Source of the DNA: Phycisphaerales bacterium
Lineage (GTDB): Bacteria; Planctomycetota; Phycisphaerae; Tepidisphaerales; Tepidisphaeraceae
Length of the DNA: 44,270 bases
Reading direction: 5' to 3'
Assembly (NCBI GenBank): GCA_020853095.1
Contig: JADYZN010000063.1
Coordinates: 1-44,270, forward strand
In this document: positions 1-7,640 of the stretch, piece by piece
Position numbering within the stretch: the stretch's first letter is position 1
How the letters are laid out: the number at the start of each line of letters is the position of its first letter
The notes under the pieces: model-generated
Seen by the model: only the letters and a program-made list of their open reading frames with translations
Database searches by the model: none
What the model was told of the DNA's origin: nothing
Position numbers and translations under genes: made by a program

Positions 1-1800
1 CACCCAGGGGTCAACGATCTGCCGTCGGCCGCGTCATCGCGGGCATCTCCGCTACGCTCCGATGCCCGCGATGACGCATCTGTCATTGAAGCACGTTTTG
101 CCTGCAAAGGGAATATACGAGGGGTCATTGGCTTTGTCACGAACGCATCGTTCATCGACGGCAATGCACTTGACGGACTGCGCGCCTGCCTGACCGACGA
201 GTTCACCAGCATCTACGTCTTCAACCTGCGGGGGAATCAGCGGACTAGCGGCGAACTTTCCCGACAGGAAGGCGGGAAAATCTTCGGCTCCGGAAGCCGC
301 GCGCCCATCGCCATCACGCTACTGGTGAAGAACCCGTCCAGGAAGGCCCCGGCCACGCTTCGCTACCACGACATCGGCGACTATCTGGACCGCAACGAAA
401 AGCTCAAGATCATCCGCAACTTCGCCAGCATCGGCGGCATCGACACCGCGAAGAAATGGACGGTGCTCACGCCCAACGCGGAATACGACTGGATCAACCA
501 GCGCAACCCGGCGTTCGACGCATTCTTCCCAATGGGGGACAAGAGCGACGAAGCGCCGACAGTCTTGTTCGAGAGCTACAGCCAAGGAATCAACTCTGCT
601 CGCGCCGCATGGGTCTTCAACTTCAAAAGGCTGAGCGTAACCGAGAACGTGTCGCGGATGATCGACTTCTACAATCAGGAAACGGAACGGTATGAGTCCG
701 CAAGCGCTGGGGTATCAAAGAACGACCGGCCGGATGTCGATTCCTTGGTCTCTAGCGACCCAAAGAAAATCAGTTGGGCGCGCGGTCTCAAACAGCAGTT
801 GGAACGATACAAGCGACTTGAGTTCGAAGAGAAGTCGCTCACGGTTTCACTGTATCGACCATTTTGCAAGCAGTGGGTGTATTTCAACCGCAACTTGAAC
901 GAGATGGTGTATCGCTTGCCGAGCATCTTCCCGGTACCGGGTGCTCGCAACCTCGTGATCGCGCTTACGGGAAAAGGGGTCTCCAAAGAGCCGACGGCGT
1001 GCGTCGTCGATTGCGTCCCCGATGTCCAGTTCGAGGCGAACGGACAATGCTTCCCACTCTACCTCTACGAACCCGCCGAAGAATCCGGCAAGCTCGACCT
1101 CGGCAAGAGCGACGGCGAGATCATCGACGGCTATCGCCGTCGGGACGCGATTACGGATGGGATTCTGAAGACCTTCCGCGCGGCGTATGGCAAGGGCGTG
1201 AGCAAGGAGGACATTTTCTATTACGTCTATGGCGTGCTGCATTCGCCGGAGTATCGCAGGCGTTTCGCGGCGGACCTGAAGAAGATGCTGCCGCGGATTC
1301 CCCTGACGAAAGAGGCGAAGGATTTCAAGGCGTTCGCGGATAGCGGGCGCGAGCTGGCCAAGTGGCATTTGAATTACGAGACGGTGCAGCCGTGGCCGGT
1401 GGAGGAGATTCACGACAAGCTCGACCTGGGGTTGGAAGAAACCTACAAGGTGCAGAAGATGACCTTCGCCCGCCCGACGCCCGCGCAGAAGGCCGCGGGG
1501 GCCAAATGGGACAAGACGAAGATCATCTACAACAGCCACATCACAATCAGCAAAATCCCCCTCGATGCGTATGAGTACATCGTCAACGGCAAACCGGCGA
1601 TCGAGTGGGTGATGGAGCGGTATCAGGTGACGCGCGATAAGGACAGCGGGATCGTCAACGATCCCAATGACTGGTGCAAAGAGCACGATCAGCCGCGCTA
1701 CATCATCGATTTGATCGGGCGTGTCGTGCGGGTAAGCATCGAGACGATGAAGATCGTGAAGACCCTCCCCGCGCTCAACGAGATCGCTCGGCCGACGTGA
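1..1800 (+). CDS. Type ISP restriction-modification enzyme, C-terminal part (5' partial or truncated)
   Basis: The frame is open from base 1 to the TGA at 1798-1800. From about base 118 it reads like the late methylase and target-recognition part of type ISP (LlaBIII-like) single-chain restriction-modification enzymes: GVIGFVTNASFIDG, then YVFNLRGNQRTSGE, then KIFGSGSRAPIAITLLVKNP. The rest, to ARPT at the end, fits the family's C-terminal specificity domain. In full-length members the nuclease, helicase and NPPY methylase motifs lie upstream and are not in this window. The first ~38 codons do not resemble the family and contain a perfect palindrome at 31-77. The gene may therefore be a 5'-truncated remnant and not simply cut by the window edge. 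No good in-frame ATG precedes the conserved part; the GTG at 325 is internal to it. Family call is confident; functional state is not. Confidence 0.8.
   Translation, partial: HPGVNDLPSAASSRASPLRSDARDDASVIEARFACKGNIRGVIGFVTNASFIDGNALDGLRACLTDEFTSIYVFNLRGNQRTSGELSRQEGGKIFGSGSRAPIAITLLVKNPSRKAPATLRYHDIGDYLDRNEKLKIIRNFASIGGIDTAKKWTVLTPNAEYDWINQRNPAFDAFFPMGDKSDEAPTVLFESYSQGINSARAAWVFNFKRLSVTENVSRMIDFYNQETERYESASAGVSKNDRPDVDSLVSSDPKKISWARGLKQQLERYKRLEFEEKSLTVSLYRPFCKQWVYFNRNLNEMVYRLPSIFPVPGARNLVIALTGKGVSKEPTACVVDCVPDVQFEANGQCFPLYLYEPAEESGKLDLGKSDGEIIDGYRRRDAITDGILKTFRAAYGKGVSKEDIFYYVYGVLHSPEYRRRFAADLKKMLPRIPLTKEAKDFKAFADSGRELAKWHLNYETVQPWPVEEIHDKLDLGLEETYKVQKMTFARPTPAQKAAGAKWDKTKIIYNSHITISKIPLDAYEYIVNGKPAIEWVMERYQVTRDKDSGIVNDPNDWCKEHDQPRYIIDLIGRVVRVSIETMKIVKTLPALNEIARPT
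31..77. repeat. 16-bp perfect inverted repeat inside the type ISP frame
   Basis: The arm at 31-46 (GCGTCATCGCGGGCAT) is exactly repeated in reverse complement at 62-77, with a 15-base loop. It resembles REP-like or palindromic insertion elements. It lies in an open frame just before the point where similarity to the restriction enzyme begins. Confidence 0.8.
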
Positions 1801-1910
1801 ATCCCCGCATCCCGCCACGCCCCACCCGCGACACCCAAACCGCCGTGTCGAAGGAACTGGAGGAGCTGATGCCCTCGCTTCTGGACCCGGCGTTTGCCGG
1901 CGGGTTGTAG
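1797..1910 (+). pseudogene. Remnant of a type I restriction specificity subunit (HsdS) C-terminus
   Basis: A 37-codon frame starts with a GTG that overlaps the stop of the preceding gene (GTGA) and ends with the TAG at 1908-1910. Its last part reads TAVSKELEELMPSLLDPAFAGGL across the final 23 residues. This closely resembles the usual C-terminal tail of type I S subunits, in which an ELxxLLPSxLDxAFxGxL helix closes the coiled coil. The rest of an S subunit (two target-recognition domains and a central helix) is absent. I infer a leftover tail after deletion or recombination, although a very short translated peptide coupled to the upstream gene cannot be excluded. Confidence 0.45.
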
Positions 1911-2120
1911 TCCCATCGGGCAGCGCCGCGCCGCTCCCCGCCCATGCAACATCCCGCGCCGTCGGATGCCCGGGGGATGCCTCCGAAAATCCATTTCGAC
2001 CTCGGCGCGGGCGGGGAGGTGGGGAGCGTGGGTGGGGTTGAACGCAACGTGATAAGTCTATAGGTGAACGCCGGTGCGGATTCTCTCGATCATTATCAAC
2101 AACCCATCAATCTCGCGATA
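1911..2120. other. Non-coding gap between converging genes
   Basis: This is GC-rich sequence between the rightward restriction remnants and the leftward three-gene unit. I see no convincing gene, terminator hairpin with a T-run, or RNA. Confidence 0.4.
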
Positions 2121-2612
2121 CTATTCAGGGGAAACACCTCGGCTTTTTCCCTCCTCCTCATTTCTTTTTTTCTCCGCGGCATCCAGCCATTCCGCGATGT
2201 TCTTATTTACCGTTATTACAGACCATAGTACGAACCCAACGCTAACCAGCGCCGCGAAGAGACAACTGGCCGCAGCGAGCCAGTGATGAACAAGGCCGAC
2301 CGTGACTTGAAGGAGAGACGTTATCAAACAGCAGAGAATGGCGCAGAACAGCCTCTGTCGAAGATTACACAGCGGGCCATAGTATGGGAGATCGTTCTTG
2401 ATCGTCCTGAGTTCGGAAATCATCTTTATATAATGATCGGTGTCGTATACGTCTCGCTTCATGGTCGCGACAATGAAAGTTTTCATCGCGAACAGAAAAG
2501 CGCTGGCCGTGAGGAAGCCGGAAAACAAAGCAGGCCGAAGCCTGTCGTACAGAACCCAGAAGGATTCTCCCGACGTCATCGTCTCGGTGAATTGGCTTAG
2601 AAGCCCCAGCAT
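2121..2612 (-). CDS. Small three-helix membrane protein of unknown function
   Basis: A 163-residue protein. Three hydrophobic stretches are visible, at about residues 28-48, 88-108 and 112-134, with a hydrophilic segment between the first and second and a highly charged C-terminal tail (EKKRNEEEGK). This suggests an inner-membrane protein with its tail in the cytoplasm. It lies 9 bp downstream of the 308-residue gene and is probably co-transcribed with it. I do not recognise a family. A small membrane protein beside a soluble partner next to restriction-modification remnants is an arrangement often seen in phage-defence sets, but that role is inference only. Confidence 0.65.
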   Translation of the reverse strand: MLGLLSQFTETMTSGESFWVLYDRLRPALFSGFLTASAFLFAMKTFIVATMKRDVYDTDHYIKMISELRTIKNDLPYYGPLCNLRQRLFCAILCCLITSLLQVTVGLVHHWLAAASCLFAALVSVGFVLWSVITVNKNIAEWLDAAEKKRNEEEGKSRGVSPE

Positions 2613-2621
2613 GAAAGCCTC

Positions 2622-3548
2622 CTATGAATGGGACGGCTTGTGCATTCGGGCGTGGTTTTCCTTGCTCCCGGCAACCTTGAGCAGCACTTGAAGGCAGTGC
2701 GCTTCCTTTATTTTTCCCAGATCAATTTCGATTGTCTTCGCAAGGTCGTCGTAGTCGGCTTCTGCCAGAACGTCCGGGTTGTTCGTCAGGCGCACCACCT
2801 GTTCCAGCCCGCTGGAATCCCGTCCTTCGATGCGTCCCTTCGTTAACCTCTTGGATTCAATAATAGAAACCAGTTGATCCCGGATGCTCGCGACGCTCCA
2901 GTCTTTCTTGAAACGCAGGGTATGGGACTCCTTCTTGACGGCGTCCCGCAGAGGCGTGAATCCATTTCCATCAACGGTGAGAGTTGCAAAGTCAAATTCA
3001 AAGCTTTTGATTCTGTCAAGATCCTTGAGAATCTCATTCAAAGTTTCCTGACGGTAGATGGGAACGTACTTCAAGCTGGGCCGGTACTTTTTCTCAATTG
3101 CTTTGACTTCTTTCTTTGACGCACCGGTTGCAAGCTTGTTCTTTGCCGCAGTCAGGCCCTGTTGTCGAAGTTCATCGTAGGCCAAACGGCACAAGGATGA
3201 AAACTGTCCGACGCTACAGGACTGATGGTAGTGTTGATACAAGCCTCGGCGAGTCTTTTTCACAATCACAAAGAAGTTGAACTCAAACGGACTGGTTCCC
3301 TTCTCCAATTCCGAAACCGTGATGACAATCTTTCCGTTGTTCTCGGCGACCAGCGGCAGGTGCTTCTGATCTTTGATGGTCATGAGCATGCCGCCCCAGT
3401 AATCATCGAGATCACAGACATAAAGCCGTCGGGCGTGATCGCCAAATTCGACCTTCTCGCCGCCCTTTTGGCGTAAGTGGTCCATCAGATTGTCCAATGG
3501 AACAGCTTCCGCAAGTTCCCATTCGAAAGGCATGATTTTCACGCGCAT
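2622..3548 (-). CDS. Unknown 308-residue protein, candidate accessory or defence gene
   Basis: A soluble 308-residue protein with no signal peptide or membrane segment. The N-terminal half (about 1-115) looks beta-rich and includes YVCDLDDYWGGMLMTIKDQK and, near residues 98-114, RGLYQHYHQSCS, a stretch unusually rich in His, Tyr and Cys that could be conserved. A lysine-rich helical segment follows (about 125-160), then a mixed alpha/beta C-terminal half. It is the middle gene of a leftward unit, 72 bp after the DUF2188 gene and 9 bp before the membrane protein. I do not recognise the family with certainty. The context next to restriction-modification remnants suggests an accessory or defence role, which is inference. 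Confidence 0.65.
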   Translation of the reverse strand: MRVKIMPFEWELAEAVPLDNLMDHLRQKGGEKVEFGDHARRLYVCDLDDYWGGMLMTIKDQKHLPLVAENNGKIVITVSELEKGTSPFEFNFFVIVKKTRRGLYQHYHQSCSVGQFSSLCRLAYDELRQQGLTAAKNKLATGASKKEVKAIEKKYRPSLKYVPIYRQETLNEILKDLDRIKSFEFDFATLTVDGNGFTPLRDAVKKESHTLRFKKDWSVASIRDQLVSIIESKRLTKGRIEGRDSSGLEQVVRLTNNPDVLAEADYDDLAKTIEIDLGKIKEAHCLQVLLKVAGSKENHARMHKPSHS

Positions 3549-3620
3549 GAAGACTCCTTCATCCGATTCGCCCGGATTCGCTGGGGGATTGTCGGCTCCG
3601 ACAGCGGCGTTGCCAAGATG

Positions 3621-3851
3621 TCAATGCTTCCGATCCCTCGGCGGATGCGGATCATTCCCATAGCTGTCCTTGTCGCGGATGGTTCCATCGCGGCGGTGGA
3701 TGACGACTTCGGACGATTCGCCGCGCGCGATTCGGCGGGCGGCGGTTTCCGCGGCGCTTTGCGTGCGGTGCTGGCTGGTCACGCGCGCGTTGCCCGCGCC
3801 GCGAACGGCCCAGCCGCCATCACGCGGCACGACGTGCTGGTTTTTTCCCAT
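3621..3851 (-). CDS. DUF2188 family small protein
   Basis: A 76-residue protein beginning MGKNQHVVPRDGGWAV. It continues with a GxGN/T turn, the helix QSAAETAARRIA, the strand SEVVIHRRDG and the tail IRDKDSYGNDP. This matches the whole length of the DUF2188 family, small basic proteins of unknown biochemical role with an alpha/beta fold resembling small nucleic-acid-binding domains. The ATG at 3849-3851 is chosen because the family starts exactly here and GGAAAGG lies just upstream; a longer frame extends to 4118 but its extra residues look non-coding. It is the first gene of the leftward unit that includes the 308- and 163-residue proteins. Confidence 0.85.
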   Translation of the reverse strand: MGKNQHVVPRDGGWAVRGAGNARVTSQHRTQSAAETAARRIARGESSEVVIHRRDGTIRDKDSYGNDPHPPRDRKH

Positions 3852-4246
3852 GAGTAAACCTTTCCGGAGTGTCCCGCCCGGCGAAGTGCGGCCGTGCTTT
3901 GCCGGCCCGGCCCGCGCATCCATGCCCGCCCGTGAGAAACCCCAATGTGCAGCCCCATTAAGCCGACTCAGCCAGATGCCGTCAACACAAGATGCGGGGA
4001 AAAATAAAATTGTTTGCACGAGATGTGGTGTCTCCGGCACGACAGAATTGACCCATTTCCATGCCCATCGGAGTTCATCGACCTTCATCCGTGGCGAATC
4101 GTTCCGGCTTGACGCCAACCTCCCTTCGCGGGGCCAGGACGCCCCCGATAAAACCGCCGCTGGCGGAGTTGCCAGACCATCGTCCGGGAAAAGCGGCCCG
4201 ACGGGAGAGGAATCCGATGCGCCGGCCGAGGCGGGAAGGTCTTATC
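3852..4246. other. Non-coding region upstream of the DUF2188 unit
   Basis: About 395 bases separate the DUF2188 gene from the 21-bp tandem array. It contains a plausible leftward promoter at 3957-3985. A rightward frame is open across it into the first repeat unit, but it has no recognisable domain and its composition is not convincingly coding. It may be decayed sequence belonging to the remnant at 4384-4596. Confidence 0.35.
3957..3985 (-). promoter_or_regulatory. Candidate sigma70-type promoter for the DUF2188 unit
   Basis: On the minus strand TTGACG (3980-3985) is followed, after 17 bases, by CTTAAT (3957-3962). Transcription would begin near 3950, about 100 bases before the DUF2188 start. 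The match is by eye only. Confidence 0.35.
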
Positions 4247-4393
4247 CCGAGGAATAAGACTCTCCCGCCGAGGAATAAGCCGCTCTTGCCGAGGAATAAG
4301 CGGCTCCCGCCAAGGAGTAAGACTCTCTTGCCGAGGAGTAAGACTCTCCCGCCGAGGAGTAAGACTCTCCCGCCGAGGAGTAAGTCCCTCCCG
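4247..4393. repeat. 21-bp tandem repeat, seven copies
   Basis: Seven head-to-tail copies of a 21-base unit, typified by CCGAGGAGTAAGACTCTCCC plus one base, start at 4247, 4268, 4289, 4310, 4331, 4352 and 4373. The first three copies read GAATAAG and the last four GAGTAAG. In several units the core GAGTAAGACTC is itself a small palindrome. Because 21 is a multiple of 3, other frames on both strands stay open, while the frame shared with the flanking remnant has a TAA in every unit. Confidence 0.85.
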
Positions 4394-4596
4394 CCTGGGA
4401 ATTCGTCGGCTCAGCCACCTGCGCCAAGCACGAGATCGTCTTCGCCGACAGCGTCGCCGCCGGACAGCAGGTCTGGATCCGCTGCGCGTGGATCAACAGG
4501 AAACAGCAGGCCGGCCCGTTCAGCGAGCCGATCACCACCAACATTCAGGGTGGCGGATCGGCCGTGACGGGACAGAACATCAAGATCGCGGCGTAG
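4384..4596 (+). pseudogene. C-terminal remnant resembling a fibronectin type III-like domain protein
   Basis: From the last repeat stop (TAA at 4381-4383) to the TAG at 4594-4596 one frame reads WEFVGSATCAKHEIVFAD, then VWIRCAWINRKQQAGPFSEP, then NIQGGGSAVTGQNIKIAA. The aromatic-rich VWxRxxWxNxxxxxGPxSEP pattern is that of the last fibronectin III-like strand region in proteins common in planctomycete and verrucomicrobial genomes. There is no start codon with a ribosome site, and upstream the frame runs into the stop-bearing tandem array. I infer the surviving tail of a broken gene; the family assignment is tentative. Confidence 0.4.
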
Positions 4597-4609
4597 GGGA
4601 AGCGAGGAA

Positions 4610-4728
4610 TGAGCCACGGAGACACAGAGATCACGGAGAAGAACAATCAAATGATCTAAATTGATTGTTTGGATTTCTCTCTCCCCATCCGCATCTGATC
4701 TCCGTGCTCTTTGTGTCTCCGTGGCTCA
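4610..4728. repeat. 30-bp imperfect inverted repeat with a nested hairpin
   Basis: The arm at 4610-4639 (TGAGCCACGGAGACACAG and onward) pairs with 4699-4728 with only two mismatches. Inside the loop, AACAATCAA (4642-4650) pairs perfectly with TTGATTGTT (4661-4669). CCACGGAGACACAGAG-type units are known as dispersed intergenic repeats in many environmental genomes. It lies between a rightward remnant and the end of a leftward gene, so it could also end transcription from either side, although no T-run follows. Confidence 0.8.
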
Positions 4729-4774
4729 CCTTTGTTGATCCAACTCCCCCCTCTTTGGCCAGCACGGGGAAAGA

Positions 4775-6610
4775 TCAATTCAGATTCAACAGTTTTTCCA
4801 GGCGGGCTTTGGATTGCGGATAGTCCTCCTCGAATCGGGGGACGTTGGGCTTTGGGGGTTCGTATTGTTCGCACAGGGCGAAGAAGCGGGCGACCAGCGG
4901 TTTGAGCCGGGAGATGGTCCGCGCGTCGAGACTGGACAGTTGGGCTTCATCCTCGACGTACCAGACCGGCTCGATCGCCGCGCGGTAGGCGCAGATCGAC
5001 GCCTTTTCAACCCGGTGGCGGATGACGTCGTCGTCCGCCAACCGCAGGGCCTGGGCAAACGCCTCAAGGCCGGCGCGGGCGACCGATTCATTGGAACCGT
5101 AGTCGGCGGCCTTGCCAAAGCAGTCGGCGTGGCGGTTGCCGGCGGCGTCCTGGATTAACTTGAGATACTTGAAAATGGCCGGGGCGGCCGGGCCGTAATG
5201 CAATTTCACGAATTCGCCGACAAGTTGATCCGCATCCAGTTTCGGATCCCACAGCAACTTCGCGGTGACAAAAGTCCGCAGTTCGGACAAGGCCGCGGTG
5301 TGGTAGGGAACCCCTTCCATGAAAACGCCGGTGACGTGATTGGAGACCAGGTAACGGATGTTGGGGGCGATGACCTCAAATCGCGGGCAGGGGATGCGAA
5401 TGTCGCCGAAGGACAGGTTGTAATCCCAGACCGAAATCCTATCGCAGATCCCGCGCCACGCGGCGAAGACCTTCTGGAATTTGACGTTCCGCGGGCAGTT
5501 GGGATCCGACAGGGGATGAAGCACGCACGCCTCGATGGAGCACAGTTGGATCAGGACGTTGGGCCGCGGCCGGAGGGTGCGCGGGGGCTGGAGGGTCTGA
5601 TGATACGCCAGCGTGCCGACCGTCACGTCCGGGAACTCCTGTGCGACCCGGTCCGCCACGGCGTTGACGAACGCCAGAACCGAGCCCATGGTCGTGCCCT
5701 CGCGGTCGTTGATCGCCTGGCACTTTGGGCACTGGCAGAAATTGCTTTCATTGATCAGGCTGTCGTTTTGCCCCACCGAGATGCTTTTCAGTTTGGGATT
5801 GTCCCGCAATTTCTGGAGCACATCGTCGGTGATGATGCGCAGCACATCCGGGTTGGTGAGGCACAACTGGGTCTGATACCACTCCACTTCGACCTGCGAC
5901 TTTCGCTTTCCATCGATCAGGGAGTAATACTCGGGGTGTTCCTTGCCGTATTTGGTGGTGGGCATCACCTCGCAGAAGGTGTGGTTCATGAGCGTCACGT
6001 CCGACCGCCCGCCATACGGGTCGCCAAAATCATGTTCATTGAACCTGATGCGGGTTGAGAACGCGGGGTCGAATTCCGGTCCCGCCTCATCGCTGTAGCG
6101 AAACATAAGCGGGGGGTTGTACGAATAATCCACCGGGCCGATCAATCGGCCCTGTCCCACCGGCGGCACGAAGGTATGATCGGGCGTCAGAAATCGCACG
6201 CCCAGATAATTTTCGAGAAACGCGTAAACGCCATAGAGCGTCCCCCGTGGCCGGCCGCCCGCGATCGCGATGTTGTCGTCGCGGATGACAATGCGCAGTT
6301 CCTCGGGCTTGAACTGGTCCGTGGAGAAACCCACCTCGCTGGATCGCATGGACGCCCCCGCGCCGATGAAGACGTGCCGGTCCACCCGATCGGTCTTTTG
6401 CACGATCGGCAGCGTGATGCCGCTGGCCAGCCGGTAATGATCGCGGAACTCCTCGGCCGCGTAGGTCTCGGCGGAAATCGCATTGTCCGGCACGACGATG
6501 TCCCATCCATCCAGCGAGGCGAGATTCACCCCGTGCCCATCCCCCAGCGCGATGGTCGGGGCGCACATCAACATCATCAACATGACCAGACTCCTCGTGA
6601 ACGTTCTCAT
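4775..6610 (-). CDS. Secreted DUF4838 protein, probable glycoside hydrolase-like
   Basis: A 611-residue exported protein. The start at 6610 gives MRTFTRSLVMLMMLMCAPTIALG, a clear signal peptide, and has GGAG about 9 bases upstream; a start 16 codons earlier would add a poor leader. Residues ~30-150 resemble the alpha/beta N-terminal domain shared by GH20 and GH67 enzymes (AAEEFRDHYRLASGITLPI; GTLYGVYAFLENYLGVRFLTP). The central DUF4838 region includes a CQCPKC motif at about 292-297, a hallmark of this family, which may bind metal. The C-terminal part is helical. Substrate is unknown; an acidic plant or algal polysaccharide is plausible from the fold relationship. It is the last gene of the leftward carbohydrate series, 72 bp behind the MBL-fold gene. 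Confidence 0.8.
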   Translation of the reverse strand: MRTFTRSLVMLMMLMCAPTIALGDGHGVNLASLDGWDIVVPDNAISAETYAAEEFRDHYRLASGITLPIVQKTDRVDRHVFIGAGASMRSSEVGFSTDQFKPEELRIVIRDDNIAIAGGRPRGTLYGVYAFLENYLGVRFLTPDHTFVPPVGQGRLIGPVDYSYNPPLMFRYSDEAGPEFDPAFSTRIRFNEHDFGDPYGGRSDVTLMNHTFCEVMPTTKYGKEHPEYYSLIDGKRKSQVEVEWYQTQLCLTNPDVLRIITDDVLQKLRDNPKLKSISVGQNDSLINESNFCQCPKCQAINDREGTTMGSVLAFVNAVADRVAQEFPDVTVGTLAYHQTLQPPRTLRPRPNVLIQLCSIEACVLHPLSDPNCPRNVKFQKVFAAWRGICDRISVWDYNLSFGDIRIPCPRFEVIAPNIRYLVSNHVTGVFMEGVPYHTAALSELRTFVTAKLLWDPKLDADQLVGEFVKLHYGPAAPAIFKYLKLIQDAAGNRHADCFGKAADYGSNESVARAGLEAFAQALRLADDDVIRHRVEKASICAYRAAIEPVWYVEDEAQLSSLDARTISRLKPLVARFFALCEQYEPPKPNVPRFEEDYPQSKARLEKLLNLN

Positions 6611-6682
6611 GCTTGCGACTCCATGTCCTGCGATCGATCCGCCGCCATGACGAAACATTGTCGATGAAGATATACGATGCGC

Positions 6683-7603
6683 TTATTTGCCGGGTTCCGC
6701 CGACTGACGTGGAATACATTGAATCCTCTGCAGACCGTCAAACTGGTAATAATTCTTCTTCACGCCCAGCTCATCCATCCAGGATTTGACCTCCTGCGTC
6801 ACCCATGGGCCGGTGCCCTTGCCGCCTCCCATGTCGTTGTCCCAGAGCCACTGGGGCGTGGGCCACAGGCAATACCTGGGTGCGACGACCTGATAGAACG
6901 CCTTGTCCACGCCGTTCTGGCCATGATGAGCCATCTGCACGAAGTCGGATTTCAGTTGGTCCTTGTATTGGCCGTGCAGAATTTTCTCCCCCCCTTCCAC
7001 GCCAAGGTCCCCCGGAAAGAGGATCGACTTGTAGTGATCCCATACCCTCATCACCACGCTTGAATTGTTGACGCCGTTTTCCACGATTTCAGGGTTGCTG
7101 ACGCCCAGAATCCCGATCGTGACCCCGTCGAGCTTCAGCACCTGCCCCAGCTCAAGGTCCGTAATCTCCATGTGGGCGGCCTGGGCCGCCTTTTTGAAAT
7201 TGTCCAGGGTTTGCGGCTCCTGCTCTTCGGCCAGGCCGTACTTGCTCATCCACTGGTCGCTGAGCAGTGAGGCATATATGTGGTCGATCTTCAGTTGGCC
7301 CGGATCTTTCAAGATGGCGGTCAACGCATTGACGTGATCGTAATGCGTGTGCGAAATAAACCACATCGCCACGTGGTTGCCGCGCGCCCTGAGGAACGTC
7401 TTGAGGTAGTCGGCATCCTCGGTGTTTCCACCATCGATGACAATGACCTTCCCTCCGGTTGTCTGCATGACGTAGCTGTTCATCTGATTGCGCGACTGGC
7501 TGGGCAGTTGCCAGACCGTGAACGTGTCATCACAACCGTAGCTGGCTTGAACGGCCATCAACGGCAAGGCTGCCAACACGATCAGAGCAATGAAAGCGTT
7601 CAT
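6683..7603 (-). CDS. Exported MBL-fold metallohydrolase
   Basis: A 306-residue protein with a signal peptide (MNAFIALIVLAALPLMAVQAS). The metallo-beta-lactamase-fold signature is SHTHYDHVNAL, supplying the HxHxDH metal ligands, followed by FPGDLGVEGG and MAHHGQNGV, which provide the later Asp and His ligands. The ComEC/Rec2-like subtype is suggested by the AHHG motif. The start at 7603 is preferred because AGGAGA lies 9 bases upstream, whereas the ATG at 7621 lies before that ribosome site. It sits between the GH106-like gene and the DUF4838 gene. Its substrate is not evident; a periplasmic phosphodiesterase or ester hydrolase acting with the neighbouring carbohydrate enzymes is inference. 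Confidence 0.85.
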   Translation of the reverse strand: MNAFIALIVLAALPLMAVQASYGCDDTFTVWQLPSQSRNQMNSYVMQTTGGKVIVIDGGNTEDADYLKTFLRARGNHVAMWFISHTHYDHVNALTAILKDPGQLKIDHIYASLLSDQWMSKYGLAEEQEPQTLDNFKKAAQAAHMEITDLELGQVLKLDGVTIGILGVSNPEIVENGVNNSSVVMRVWDHYKSILFPGDLGVEGGEKILHGQYKDQLKSDFVQMAHHGQNGVDKAFYQVVAPRYCLWPTPQWLWDNDMGGGKGTGPWVTQEVKSWMDELGVKKNYYQFDGLQRIQCIPRQSAEPGK

Positions 7604-7640
7604 CCGATTGTCTCCTGTCATTGAGGATGGATCCGGAACG

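Noticed and set aside
4247-4393. CRISPR array
   Set aside because: The units are contiguous 21-bp copies without spacers, and no cas gene is nearby.
4242-4544. Leftward frame of 100 codons with a seven-residue Tyr/Ser repeat
   Set aside because: The repeat peptide arises from the 21-bp DNA array and is open only because 21 is divisible by 3; there is no good ribosome site.
6683-7603. Classical beta-lactamase resistance gene
   Set aside because: The MBL fold alone does not imply resistance; motifs and context fit a ComEC-like or carbohydrate-linked hydrolase.
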